Of a stretch of DNA of 39,094 bases, positions 8,092 to 17,712 are shown one piece after another (position 1 is the first letter of the stretch; the number at the start of each line of letters is the position of its first letter). The DNA is from Minisyncoccota bacterium (GTDB lineage Bacteria > Patescibacteriota > Minisyncoccia > Minisyncoccales > Minisyncoccaceae). The stretch is from NCBI GenBank assembly GCA_028692745.1, contig JAQUWR010000001.1, forward strand, positions 1 to 39,094, read 5' to 3'. The notes under the pieces are model-generated. The model was not told the origin of the DNA and ran no database searches. It saw only the letters and a list, made by a program, of their open reading frames with translations. Both the position numbers and the translations under genes were made by a program.

Positions 8092-9003
8092 TTATATATT
8101 TGGCCTATCCATTGACTCTTCTATTTTTTCTCTTTCTTTTTCTTCCTCTTCTTTTATTTTTTCATACTTTTCTTTTGCCTGCTCTTCACTTGGAATATCC
8201 CTCATGTTAAATGATTCTGTTTTAACATCTAAATCATATTCTATTTCTTTTTTCTTTTTATTAATCTGGTCTTCATCAAAATCCCTATACCTTCCAGCTA
8301 AATTACCGTCTATAGAAATATCTTCCTGTTCTTCGTTACCAATAACAGTATCTTGTTTTTCCTCAAAAAGGTCTTGATCTTTTTGTTCTTCTTCTAAAAT
8401 TACAGGTTTTTCAGGTAAACTTTCTTCTTTAAGATTGTCAGCATCTTGAGGAAATCTATCTTTATGGTCTTTTAAAAATTCATCAGCTACGCCAGATTCT
8501 ATAATTTTTCTTTTTTCTTCTTCTAGATTCATTGATATCTTTTCTGGTATATCATATTGATTTTTCACCTTCTCTTTAGATGGAAAAAATATGTTTTTAA
8601 TTTTATCAAACAATTTTGTTTTTGTAGGTGTTAATTCCTGAACTAATTTTTCTGCTTCTTCTTTTTTTCTACGGATATTTAATTCTAATTCTTTTTTAGC
8701 TATTAATTCTATACTAAAACCACCACCTTCTAAATTTTTTAATGTTTTCTTGTAATCTTCATGTAAAGAATCAAACTCGTTAACTAACAATGTATCTCTT
8801 TTTTTAAGACCAAGCTTAAAAGATAAGCCTTGTTGTTTTTCAAGTTGTTTTTTAATCTCAATCGCTTTTTGTTTTGTATTTAAAAGTTTTTCTATTTCTT
8901 TTTCTAAAACTTCTTCCTTTAAAAAATCCTCTTTTCTTTCTGATCCACCCTCAAACACTACTTCTTTATTTTTTTCTAAATTTTCAACATCTTTATTCTC
9001 CAT
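8092..9003 (-). CDS. 303-aa charged coiled-coil-rich hypothetical protein
   Basis: Credible ORF with own promoter. Shares a QQG…coil module with the 300-aa neighbour. Confidence 0.8.
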   Translation of the reverse strand: MENKDVENLEKNKEVVFEGGSERKEDFLKEEVLEKEIEKLLNTKQKAIEIKKQLEKQQGLSFKLGLKKRDTLLVNEFDSLHEDYKKTLKNLEGGGFSIELIAKKELELNIRRKKEEAEKLVQELTPTKTKLFDKIKNIFFPSKEKVKNQYDIPEKISMNLEEEKRKIIESGVADEFLKDHKDRFPQDADNLKEESLPEKPVILEEEQKDQDLFEEKQDTVIGNEEQEDISIDGNLAGRYRDFDEDQINKKKKEIEYDLDVKTESFNMRDIPSEEQAKEKYEKIKEEEEKEREKIEESMDRPNI

Positions 9004-9029
9004 TTTTTTATACTTTATTATATAAACAT

Positions 9030-9058
9030 ATCATAATACTTTATTATTGTTGGGTCAA
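9030..9058 (-). promoter_or_regulatory. promoter of the 303-aa gene, TTGACC-17-TATGAT
   Basis: Minus strand TTGACC CAACAATAATAAAGTAT TATGAT, about 26 nt before ATG. Confidence 0.6.
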
Positions 9059-9062
9059 TACC

Positions 9063-9965
9063 TTATTTTTTATTATCAGCTTGTGTTCTACTGCTAAAAT
9101 TCTCTACAATAAATTCTTCTTCCTTTGGTTTTTTCTCATTAATATTCTCAAATGGTTTTATTTTTTTAATATTTATTGCTTGTTTTTTATTTATTTCTTC
9201 ATTTTTTTTATCAAAATCAGATGTTTTTATTTTAATATTTCTTAATTCAAACTCTTTTAGAGAATAATCATTTATTTCAAAAGAAAGCTTGTCTCCCTTA
9301 ATTCTTAAACTTTTTCTCTCAATAAGGGCTTCTTTTAAAAGAAAAAAATTAGCATTTTTATCTTTTAAATTAAAAGGAATTGTAAAAAACTCTGAGCGCA
9401 AACCAGAAACCATAAAACTAATTATTCCATTATATGGAACATTTATTGGTAAACCAATAAGGCCAACCCCTATTAATGATTGTGCTCTTTTTTCTTTTGC
9501 TTTATCTTTTAAGGCTAAAAATAGATTTCTTTTTCCTTCGCTTTTATCTTTTATTTCTTCATCATTTTCTCTGTTCAGCTCAATTAAATAATATCTAATC
9601 TTTTTTATTCTTCTTCCTTCTATAAATTCTTCTACCTGATCATTAGAATATCCTGTTTTTCCTCTTATCTTGGCTAATAATTCAGAATATTCATCTCCTG
9701 TTTCTTTTATTTCTTCATCAATATTTAGATTTTTATTTTTCAAATGAAGAACATACATAAATCCTTGTTGTTCTTTTTTTTGCATTAAAAGTCTATTAAG
9801 TCTTTCTTTAATAAGTAAATATCTTTGTATTTCTTTTTGAGAAAGGTCTTCTCCAAAATATGTTTCCCTTAATTTTACTTTATCTCTTTCCCTGTACTCA
9901 TCTCTAAACTCTAAAAACTGGTCTTTATCTTTGTTTTCGTTAAGATTTTTTTGTTCTTCAGCCAT
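9063..9965 (-). CDS. 300-aa charged hypothetical protein
   Basis: Start lies 2 nt from the stop of the VirB4/TraG-like ATPase gene, suggesting translational coupling. Confidence 0.8.
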   Translation of the reverse strand: MAEEQKNLNENKDKDQFLEFRDEYRERDKVKLRETYFGEDLSQKEIQRYLLIKERLNRLLMQKKEQQGFMYVLHLKNKNLNIDEEIKETGDEYSELLAKIRGKTGYSNDQVEEFIEGRRIKKIRYYLIELNRENDEEIKDKSEGKRNLFLALKDKAKEKRAQSLIGVGLIGLPINVPYNGIISFMVSGLRSEFFTIPFNLKDKNANFFLLKEALIERKSLRIKGDKLSFEINDYSLKEFELRNIKIKTSDFDKKNEEINKKQAINIKKIKPFENINEKKPKEEEFIVENFSSRTQADNKK

Positions 9966-9966
9966 G

Positions 9967-12393
9967 TCAATTAAAATTATAATTTATTTTTTCCTTTAAA
10001 ACAGTAATTCTTTTGTTGATTTCTTCATCAACTAACTCTCTATCTCTTCCATAAGTTAAAGAATAGTATTCTTTTATGTCCCATGCTCTTTCTTTGTCTC
10101 CTTGAGACGGTGGATAAGTTTTTACATTAAATGGTTTTGTTGTTTGACCATCAATAATAGGACGGATATAGAAATTAAAATTATCAATGTTTATTAAATC
10201 AATCATTGAAAAAACTGGTTCAAATTCTTTTTTTACAAATTCTGCATCTTCTGCTCCTATTCTAAAAGAAATAACTGTTCCAACATTACCAAAAATACTT
10301 TCTCTTATTTTTGGTATTAATTGTCCAATAAATTGATGAGAAACAGTTAAGCAAAGTCTATACTTTCTAGCCTCTGATAAAATAGTAGAAATGCTTTCTG
10401 TGGCAAAATTATGAAATTCATCAATATATAAATAAAAATCATTCCTTTTTTCTTCTTCAATATCAATCCTTGAAAAAGCAGCCATAGATAATTTACTAGC
10501 AATAATTAAACCCAATAAAGAACTATTTGTTTCTCCAATGCGTCCCTTGCTTAAATTAACAAGAAATATCTTTTTCTGATCAAGAATTTCTCTAAAATTA
10601 AAAGTACTCTTAACTTGTCCTAATATTGGTCTTAAAAAATCGTTTTGAATAAAAGTATCAAATTTAGAGGTAATGTATGGACCCATATTTTTTAATGATG
10701 TTTCTCCTCCTACTTTTTCTGCCTGTTCTGTCCAAAACTCCCTAACCAAAGAATTTCTACATTTAGAAATAAGGTATTTTCTAAAACCACCATCTGTAAA
10801 AACCCTAGGAACCTCCAATAAAGTATATGTTTCAGAAGGATCATCCATCAAAAGCATTAAAGCATTTCTAGTGTATTGTTCAAACATTGGCCCACCGGTT
10901 TGCTTTAAATCATAAATTTTATCAAAAATACTAATTAATTCATTAACAATAAAGGTTTTTTGTTCTGGAAAATTAGGATCATATTCAAGCATGTTAAGAC
11001 CAACTGCTCTTTTCAAAGAAGCTGGATCAAAAATTACAACATCTTCAATTCTTTCCTTGGGTATTTTTCCTAAAATATCTTCAATTAAATCACCATGTGG
11101 ATCTAAAATTCCAACCCCTTCTTTGCGTAAAACATCTTGTTCTATTAAATTAGAAAGCAAAGAAGACTTACCTGTTCCTGTTTGACCAATAATATAAACA
11201 TGTCTTCTTCTGTCTTCTTTTTTAATTCTTATTTCTTTTTTCTCCTCTCTGTACTGATTAAAACCTAATAAAATTCCTTCTTTAGGAATATTAAATGGTG
11301 ACGGAAAAGTCCTCGCCTTTAATCCTTTAATGTTTGGTGTTTTAAGAAAAGGTGTAGAAAAATGAAAAATACTAGTTAACTCTTCTGTATTCAATATAAT
11401 GCTTTGACGAGGATTAAATAACCGAAAACTATAATTATAAAGAAAATCTTTTAATCCTGATTTCCCTAATTTAACTACTGAAAATTCATTAAGATTGGTT
11501 GAAGAAAACTGATCAAAGGCATTGGTAATTTGAGAAAAAACATCATTGCTTTTTTCTTTATCTTTAATCGAAACAACGATTCTAATGTTTGCTTCAAAAC
11601 TTTGTTTACTTATTTTCTCTTCAAGATGTTTTAATAAATCTTCGTCTACTTTTATTTGTTTTTGGTTTTCTTTTTTTTCTGGAGACTTAAAAAAATTAAA
11701 AGGACTAGTTTCCATTAATGCTCCTCCAAAACTTTTTCCCTTGTTAACTTCATTAATTATTTCTTTTGCTCTGGTATGCCAAAAACTTGAAGAATTTCTT
11801 AAAACTACTTGTATAACAGCTTCTTCTTTTTCTTCTAGCTTGGTTAAAACATTAGTAATAATGGATAATGGATCTGTTTCTAAATAATTATAAGTTCTTA
11901 TAGGAAGATATATTGGTTTTTTAAGTTTTAAATATGCACAATTAATTTCTTCGTTTTCTCCAAAAATATTAAAATCATCACTTTTTTCTATTTGAGCATC
12001 TGGAAAAATGCTATATATTTTTTTCTCAATAAAAGTTTCAAATTCTTTAGGCACAGAAACATAAAAACCTATTTCTCCCTTAACTTTAGCAATCTCTAGC
12101 GTAATCCAAGGCAAAACCCCTAAAAATGATTGTTTTTTTAAAGAAATTAAACTTCCATAAAAATCTTCCATTAATCTAATCCAGTCTTTTTCTTGTTTGC
12201 CCGACTGTCTTAGTTCTTCTTCTGTTTTAGGGGGTATTCTTATGGAAAATAATGTAAAAGACATAGAAGCTTTGATTCTTTTGCTTTCAAAAATCTTTAA
12301 GAAAAAAATCCAGAATACAATTATCAAAAATACTAAAACTGATAGTCCTATTATAATATAACCGTATTCTTGAAAATCCAAAAACAAGTTCAT
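9967..12393 (-). CDS. VirB4/TraG/TraD-like (DUF87-type) secretion or conjugation ATPase with N-terminal TM
   Basis: VYIIGQTGTGKSSLLSNLIEQDVLRKEGVGILDPHGDLIEDIL (Walker A), FYLYIDEFHNFATESISTILSEARKYRLCLTVSHQFIGQL (Walker B/TraM-recognition-like). Confidence 0.88.
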   Translation of the reverse strand: MNLFLDFQEYGYIIIGLSVLVFLIIVFWIFFLKIFESKRIKASMSFTLFSIRIPPKTEEELRQSGKQEKDWIRLMEDFYGSLISLKKQSFLGVLPWITLEIAKVKGEIGFYVSVPKEFETFIEKKIYSIFPDAQIEKSDDFNIFGENEEINCAYLKLKKPIYLPIRTYNYLETDPLSIITNVLTKLEEKEEAVIQVVLRNSSSFWHTRAKEIINEVNKGKSFGGALMETSPFNFFKSPEKKENQKQIKVDEDLLKHLEEKISKQSFEANIRIVVSIKDKEKSNDVFSQITNAFDQFSSTNLNEFSVVKLGKSGLKDFLYNYSFRLFNPRQSIILNTEELTSIFHFSTPFLKTPNIKGLKARTFPSPFNIPKEGILLGFNQYREEKKEIRIKKEDRRRHVYIIGQTGTGKSSLLSNLIEQDVLRKEGVGILDPHGDLIEDILGKIPKERIEDVVIFDPASLKRAVGLNMLEYDPNFPEQKTFIVNELISIFDKIYDLKQTGGPMFEQYTRNALMLLMDDPSETYTLLEVPRVFTDGGFRKYLISKCRNSLVREFWTEQAEKVGGETSLKNMGPYITSKFDTFIQNDFLRPILGQVKSTFNFREILDQKKIFLVNLSKGRIGETNSSLLGLIIASKLSMAAFSRIDIEEEKRNDFYLYIDEFHNFATESISTILSEARKYRLCLTVSHQFIGQLIPKIRESIFGNVGTVISFRIGAEDAEFVKKEFEPVFSMIDLINIDNFNFYIRPIIDGQTTKPFNVKTYPPSQGDKERAWDIKEYYSLTYGRDRELVDEEINKRITVLKEKINYNFN

Positions 12394-12399
12394 TAAATT

Positions 12400-12429
12400 A
12401 GTATACCATAAACTTTAAAATAAGAGCAA
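12400..12429 (-). promoter_or_regulatory. promoter of the ATPase gene, TTGCTC-18-TATACT, ending 6 nt before ATG
   Basis: Minus strand TTGCTC TTATTTTAAAGTTTATGG TATACT AATTTA ATG. Confidence 0.6.
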
Positions 12430-12443
12430 GGGTAAAATAAAAA

Positions 12444-12467
12444 AAGATACTAATTGTTTAGTATCTT
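12444..12467 (-). terminator. 10-bp perfect hairpin overlapping the NUDIX stop codon, followed by U-tract
   Basis: AAGATACTAA-TTGT-TTAGTATCTT; minus strand continues TTTTTATTTTA. The stop TAG lies in the stem. Confidence 0.85.
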
Positions 12468-13253
12468 ATCAAAATAAAGAATTATTTTCCATGCATCATG
12501 TACAGCTATTTTTTTATTTCTGACAAATTCTCTAACAGCAGCAATATCATTATCAATAAAAAATACTTCTTCTGATTCTTCGTCAATATTTAATTCTATT
12601 TTCTCTTTTGTTGTAGGAATATTTAAATGACAAGCAATTAATGGCTGTCTAGAACCATAACTATTATAAATAATTCCCAAAAAACTAACCTTAATATTAT
12701 TCATAACAATTCCTGTTTCTTCTAAAAGTTCTCTAAAAATAGTAGAAAAAATAGAATTATCTTTTTCTGGATCAAAATACCCACCCGGAAGAAGAGTAAT
12801 AACCTCTGGATCAAAAGCCGTATTAGCTCTCTTAGCAAATAATATACAGCCATTGGGATTTTTAAGACTAGGCTGAGTTATAGCAATGGCCCCAAAAGAT
12901 ATAGGCAAACATGTTCCCTTGTCTAAAGGAATATTACAAAGGTTAATTTTTTCTTTTCTTTTATTAAAAGTTGAATAAAATTGAGAAAATTTTCCTCTTC
13001 TAAATCTAATTTTTAAAATTCCTTGTTTTTCAGATATCTCCATAATGCTTCCAATAATTCCATCAAAATCATTGGGACTATCTAAAAGATGTTTCTCCCA
13101 TATTTCTTGAATTTTCTTTTCTTTCTTTAAAGAAAATCTAACTTTTTTGTTTTCTTCGATCAAAACAACTTGATTAAAGTTGTCAAATATAACCTGCCCC
13201 AAGAAAAGGTATTTTTCAAGAGAAAGACGTTTTGCAATTTCAAAGTACTTCAT
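12450..13253 (-). CDS. NUDIX hydrolase with long N-terminal region
   Basis: LLPGGYFDPEKDNSIFSTIFRELLEETGI Nudix-like box. Confidence 0.85.
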   Translation of the reverse strand: MKYFEIAKRLSLEKYLFLGQVIFDNFNQVVLIEENKKVRFSLKKEKKIQEIWEKHLLDSPNDFDGIIGSIMEISEKQGILKIRFRRGKFSQFYSTFNKRKEKINLCNIPLDKGTCLPISFGAIAITQPSLKNPNGCILFAKRANTAFDPEVITLLPGGYFDPEKDNSIFSTIFRELLEETGIVMNNIKVSFLGIIYNSYGSRQPLIACHLNIPTTKEKIELNIDEESEEVFFIDNDIAAVREFVRNKKIAVHDAWKIILYFDKILNN

Positions 13254-13257
13254 TTTT

Positions 13258-13295
13258 CACCCCCTACATAGTAATACATTGAGAATTTATGTCAA
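13258..13295 (-). promoter_or_regulatory. promoter TTGACA-16-TACTAT plus strong Shine-Dalgarno-like AGGGGGTG for the NUDIX gene
   Basis: Minus strand TTGACA TAAATTCTCAATGTAT TACTAT GTAGGGGGTGAAAA ATG. The -35 contains the AlkD TGA stop. Confidence 0.6.
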
Positions 13296-13975
13296 GATTT
13301 TAAAATTCTTTTTCTTTCTTGTTCTGGAAGTTTTTCAATAGCATATCTTAACATTGTTCTTGGCATTTTTTTATAATGTTTTTTTAAAAATATTTTCTCC
13401 ATCTCAACATCTCTCTTTCCTATTTCTCTCAACATCCACCCTACTGCTTTATGAATCAAATCGTGCTTATCATTTAAAAGAATCTCTGATATCTTAAGAG
13501 CATCTTTAAAATCATTATTTTTAATAAAGGTAAAGGTAGAGATAATTGCAACCCTTTTCTCCCACAAGTTTTCTGATTTAGCAAAATCATAAAGAATACT
13601 TCTATCCTTGTCTATTAAATAATTTCCAATAATATTAGGAGCTGATAAGTCAACTAAATCCCAGCTATTAATTTTTCTAATATTTTTAATATAAAAATCA
13701 AACACTTTTTCTTCATTATTTTTATACTTAAAAATTAAAATCAACAGAGCTGTTAATCTGTATTCGTGAATATTGCTTTTAATCAATTCTTTTAAATCTT
13801 TAAAAGAAGCTTCTTTAAATTTTTTAGCTACTTCTCTTTGATCGGGAACCCTAATTCCAATAAAAAAATCCCCTTCTCCGTATTCCCCTTTTCCTGTTTT
13901 GAAAAAACGAGCCAATATTCTGGCTTTTTCTTTGTTTGCTTTTTTATTTAATTCTTTTTTTATTTCTTCAATCAT
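13292..13975 (-). CDS. DNA alkylation repair protein (AlkD-like HEAT repeat)
   Basis: GEGDFFIGIRVPDQREVAKKF, NSWDLVDLSAPNIIGNYL, WEKRVAIISTFTFIK, KAVGWMLREIGKRD. Confidence 0.92.
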   Translation of the reverse strand: MIEEIKKELNKKANKEKARILARFFKTGKGEYGEGDFFIGIRVPDQREVAKKFKEASFKDLKELIKSNIHEYRLTALLILIFKYKNNEEKVFDFYIKNIRKINSWDLVDLSAPNIIGNYLIDKDRSILYDFAKSENLWEKRVAIISTFTFIKNNDFKDALKISEILLNDKHDLIHKAVGWMLREIGKRDVEMEKIFLKKHYKKMPRTMLRYAIEKLPEQERKRILKS

Positions 13976-14715
13976 AATTTAAAATAAAAAGAAATCATTG
14001 CTCCAATTAAACAAATAATTCCGAATACAAGGGTAAACATTGAAAAATTAATTTTTTTTGCCCAATCTAATATAAACTTTAAAGAAATTAAACCAAAAAC
14101 AAAACTAAACAATAAGGCAATCCAACCCTGTGAAGCTAAAGTAGGATTTTTAATAAATAAATACAAAGAAGAACCTAAAACAACTGGGACAGAAATTAAA
14201 TATGATTGCTTAAGTATTGTTTCTGGGTCTTTTTCAAAAAAAGAAAGACCAAAAATAGTAGAACCAGAACGAGAAACTCCTGGAATAGCTGATAGCCCTT
14301 GAAGGACCCCGACTATAATTGCAGAATATTTTTTATTGATTCCTATATTAATTTTATTTCCCTGCACAAAAGATGTAAAAAGAAGTCCAATTCCCATAAG
14401 AAACAATAAACCTGATCCCATAATTATATTACCTGAAATTTGATAAAAAACATAACCAATAGCTCCAGAAATAATTGTTACAATTACAAAAAACTTAAAA
14501 AAATCTTTATCCTTTGTTAGGATTAAATCAATCCAGTCTTTATAAAAATAAACTAAAACAGCAAGCATTGTTCCTAAATGAAGAAATATTGCTAAATCTA
14601 AAGGATTTAAGTCTTCAACTAAAAACTTAGAAACTAAAGCTAAGACTCCTTCGCTGGAAACAGGGATCCATTCAAATATTCCTTGAACTATACCTAATAA
14701 AATATATTCCCACAT
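13972..14715 (-). CDS. uppP: undecaprenyl-diphosphatase
   Basis: GIVQGIFEWIPVSSEGVL, LGTMLAVLVYF, AIPGVSRSGSTI. Confidence 0.93.
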   Translation of the reverse strand: MWEYILLGIVQGIFEWIPVSSEGVLALVSKFLVEDLNPLDLAIFLHLGTMLAVLVYFYKDWIDLILTKDKDFFKFFVIVTIISGAIGYVFYQISGNIIMGSGLLFLMGIGLLFTSFVQGNKINIGINKKYSAIIVGVLQGLSAIPGVSRSGSTIFGLSFFEKDPETILKQSYLISVPVVLGSSLYLFIKNPTLASQGWIALLFSFVFGLISLKFILDWAKKINFSMFTLVFGIICLIGAMISFYFKL

Positions 14716-14716
14716 A

Positions 14717-15355
14717 TTATTTTTCTATTCTAATAAAACGATATTTATCAAACTGATCTTTAAAAAATTCGTACTTAGAATAGTTATTTTTTATAATCTT
14801 TTCTATATCTTTTAATTGTTTTTCGTCAAATTCCATAAAAATCACTCCTTTATCTTTTAAAAATAACATTGCTTTTGATAAAAACTCTTTAATTATTTCT
14901 AATCCGTCAAAACCAGAAAATAAAGCAACATGAGGCTCAAATTCTTTGACGTCATCACCAACCTCATTAATCCTACTTAAAGCAACATAAGGGGGATTAG
15001 CTAAAATAAAATCGTATTTTTTATTAATGTTTGAAAAAACATCTGTCTTAATCAATGAGTATCTATGATTATCAATTTTATTTAACTCTAAATTAATTTT
15101 AACTTGTTCTAAAAATAAATCCTCTTTTTCTCCAAAATCACAATAAGAATTATCAATATTTTTAAGAACTGCTAAACCAATACAGCCTGAACCAGAAAAA
15201 AGATCTAAGCAAGTCGAATCTTTTTTTATTTCTTCAATAGCTAAAGAAACCCAATAACTTGTTTCTTCTCTCGGAATAAAGGGTCTCTTTCTCAAATCAA
15301 TCTTTGCTCCTAAAAAATCTTTTTTTCCTTCTTTGTAATCTTCTGGTAATTCCAT
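14717..15355 (-). CDS. PrmC/HemK-like N5-glutamine methyltransferase (start probably MELPED rather than 15391)
   Basis: RKRPFIPREETSYWV, CLDLFSGSGCIGLAVL, FILANPPYVAL. Confidence 0.85.
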   Translation of the reverse strand: MELPEDYKEGKKDFLGAKIDLRKRPFIPREETSYWVSLAIEEIKKDSTCLDLFSGSGCIGLAVLKNIDNSYCDFGEKEDLFLEQVKINLELNKIDNHRYSLIKTDVFSNINKKYDFILANPPYVALSRINEVGDDVKEFEPHVALFSGFDGLEIIKEFLSKAMLFLKDKGVIFMEFDEKQLKDIEKIIKNNYSKYEFFKDQFDKYRFIRIEK

Positions 15356-15356
15356 A

Positions 15357-15806
15357 TTAATTATAAAAAAATAAAGAACAAGCAATACCAATTATTGCCC
15401 CACAAGATATTTCAAAAAGACTATGCCCCAACACTTCCTTAAGCTTTACTAAATCTTTAGTTTCTTTTAAGTTAAGAGATTCTATTATTTTATTTAATGA
15501 TTGAGCTTGTTTACCAGCTGCTCCACGAATTACTCTTGCATCATAAATAATAAAAAAAGCAAAAACAACAGCTATAGCAAACAAACCAGAGTCAAAACCA
15601 TAACTTAAGCCCACAGAACAAGCCATGGCCGAAACAGTAGCACTATGAGACGAAGGAAACCCTCCTGGTAAAGCATATAAATTAAAATTAAATTTACGCT
15701 GTTTAACGGTCAAAACAACAGCTTTTATGGTCTGCGCTAAAAACCATGCTAAAACACTTGCGAGAAGGGTTTGGTTTGAAAGTATTAAAACAATAACGTT
15801 AATCAT
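15357..15806 (-). CDS. DUF212/divergent PAP2 family membrane protein
   Basis: LPGGFPSSHSATVSAMACSVGL, IIYDARVIRGAAGKQAQSLN, LGHSLFEISCGAIIG. Confidence 0.9.
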   Translation of the reverse strand: MINVIVLILSNQTLLASVLAWFLAQTIKAVVLTVKQRKFNFNLYALPGGFPSSHSATVSAMACSVGLSYGFDSGLFAIAVVFAFFIIYDARVIRGAAGKQAQSLNKIIESLNLKETKDLVKLKEVLGHSLFEISCGAIIGIACSLFFYN

Positions 15807-16024
15807 AATTTAATATCAAATATTTTATTTTTTTGTTTTGCTCCTTTCCTTAAAACAACTTTTCCTAAGGGAACATTAAAATGCTTGGATAATAGTTCTT
15901 TAACTTTTTTATTTGCTTCTCCTTTTTCTGGTTTTTCTTTAACTTTTATTTCAAAAGAATCTTCAGTTTTTTTAACAAAATCTTGTTTTTTTGATAAAGG
16001 GTATACTTTTATTTTAATAAGCAT
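15803..16024 (-). CDS. DUF167 (YggU) family protein
   Basis: IKVKEKPEKGEANKKVKELLSKHFNVPLGKVVLRKGAKQKNKIFDI. Confidence 0.88.
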   Translation of the reverse strand: MLIKIKVYPLSKKQDFVKKTEDSFEIKVKEKPEKGEANKKVKELLSKHFNVPLGKVVLRKGAKQKNKIFDIKL

Positions 16025-17244
16025 TATGCAAAATTTAATAATTCTGGATCAAAAACAAGAACTATTCCTAAAATTAAAAGCAAAATTCCAGAAATAAGCT
16101 TAACTATTTTTATATATTTTTGAGAAGATTGAGTAATGCTTAAGGTTTTTACTGCGATAAGAAAAATAATTAAATCATCTAACATATAGAAAAATATATA
16201 AATTGACAAATAAAAATAAAACATAGCTCTATCTACCCCAAGGTCGATCAACATTCCAGTAAAAGCAGCTGGGAAACCCATTGAACAAAAAAGTTCAATC
16301 ATGTTTACTCCAGCAGCAATTATTCCTACGCTTACCAGACTCAAAAAAAGAGGGACTTCTTTTCTTGTCATTTCTTCCATTTTTAATAAAAACTTTCTTT
16401 GGGTTCTAGAAATAATGTCTTTTTTTACTTCTGCTTCACAAAATTTACAAATAACGTCTGAATAATATTCTTTAAGAATCGTAATCGCAAAAAATATTAC
16501 AAAAAGACCAATCAAAGTAGTAATTAATTTAAAATAAGAAAGAGCTAAAAACAAATTAAACCAAGCAGCAATAAATAGAAAATAAACTATTCCAGAAACA
16601 AAAATAAATGTTCCTCCAATTAATAAAATCCTTTTTCTCGTTCCCGAAGAGATTAATGAAGCTAAAAGAAAAGTTAAAGCAGCCATTGCACAAGGATTAA
16701 AACCATCTAAAATTCCAAAAACAATTGCTAATCCTAGTGGCGAAAAATTAGAAACATCAATTATACCAATAAATGGAATGTCTATTTTTCTTTTATCGTC
16801 AACAATACTAGTCTTGTCCTCAATATCACTTTTTTCAGGAGGAGAAACAATCTCTATATTTTTTTTATCTTCAATTATTTGTTTGATATATGACTCTATT
16901 TGTGGTCCTGTATTTGCTCTTTCAAAGCCTATTATATATATTCCTTGTTCAAAAAAAGTAACTGGTACTAGTCCCCAAACATCTTGAGGAACACTATACT
17001 CTTTATACTTCTTTAACATTAGTTCTGTTTTGCCTCCATCAGCTATAGAATGCTTATTAACTTTTATTTCTGGATAATCTGTTTTTATTTCATTTAAAAA
17101 ATCTATTTCTTCGTGACAATGAGAACAAGTGGGCAAATAAAATAAATCAATCTCAACATTTTGAGTTTGTGCAAAAACAAAATCTCCAAAAAATATTCCT
17201 AATAAAACAATAGGAAATATTAAAAATTTAAATCGATTTTTCAT
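16024..17244 (-). CDS. secreted redoxin domain fused to CcdA/DsbD-like transmembrane electron transporter
   Basis: Signal peptide; [21 protein letters not shown] (CxxC); multi-[27 protein letters not shown] and GFPAAFTG. Confidence 0.88.
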   Translation of the reverse strand: MKNRFKFLIFPIVLLGIFFGDFVFAQTQNVEIDLFYLPTCSHCHEEIDFLNEIKTDYPEIKVNKHSIADGGKTELMLKKYKEYSVPQDVWGLVPVTFFEQGIYIIGFERANTGPQIESYIKQIIEDKKNIEIVSPPEKSDIEDKTSIVDDKRKIDIPFIGIIDVSNFSPLGLAIVFGILDGFNPCAMAALTFLLASLISSGTRKRILLIGGTFIFVSGIVYFLFIAAWFNLFLALSYFKLITTLIGLFVIFFAITILKEYYSDVICKFCEAEVKKDIISRTQRKFLLKMEEMTRKEVPLFLSLVSVGIIAAGVNMIELFCSMGFPAAFTGMLIDLGVDRAMFYFYLSIYIFFYMLDDLIIFLIAVKTLSITQSSQKYIKIVKLISGILLLILGIVLVFDPELLNFA

Positions 17245-17711
17245 TTAATTTCTAATAATTCAACTTCAAAAATTAAAGTCGCGTTAGGGGGAATAACTCC
17301 ACCAGCTCCAGCTGAACCATAGCCAAGCTCAGGCGGAATTGTTAATTTTCTTTTTTCTCCAATTTTCATTCCAATAATACCTTGATCCCAGCCTTGTATA
17401 ACTTGACCAACACCAATTTGTAAATTAAAAGGTTCTCCCCTGTCCACGCTAGAATCAAACTTTGTACCATCTTCTAAATATCCCGTATAATGAACACTAA
17501 TAAAATCTCCTTTTTTAACTTCTTGTCCTTGTCCTTGTTCCATTGTTTCTATTTTTAATTCTGGCTTTGATTCCTCGTTACTTTGTTTAACTGCAACAGA
17601 ATCACTTAATGAAGCACTATTTTCCTGTGAGCCCATATTAAGTAAAAAGTAGAAAAAACCACAAACCAAAACAAAAAAAATTATTAAAATAATTATCTCT
17701 AACTTACTCAT
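17241..17711 (-). CDS. membrane-anchored FKBP-type peptidyl-prolyl isomerase
   Basis: [65 protein letters not shown]. Confidence 0.95.
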   Translation of the reverse strand: MSKLEIIILIIFFVLVCGFFYFLLNMGSQENSASLSDSVAVKQSNEESKPELKIETMEQGQGQEVKKGDFISVHYTGYLEDGTKFDSSVDRGEPFNLQIGVGQVIQGWDQGIIGMKIGEKRKLTIPPELGYGSAGAGGVIPPNATLIFEVELLEIK

Positions 17712-17712
17712 A

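Noticed and set aside
8874-9245. 123-aa plus-strand ORF rich in F/I/L/Y
   Set aside because: Antisense to charged Lys/Glu-rich genes, which gives artificial Phe/Leu-rich frames.
11546-11887. 113-aa plus-strand ORF
   Set aside because: Antisense to the conserved ATPase gene, with no recognisable motif.
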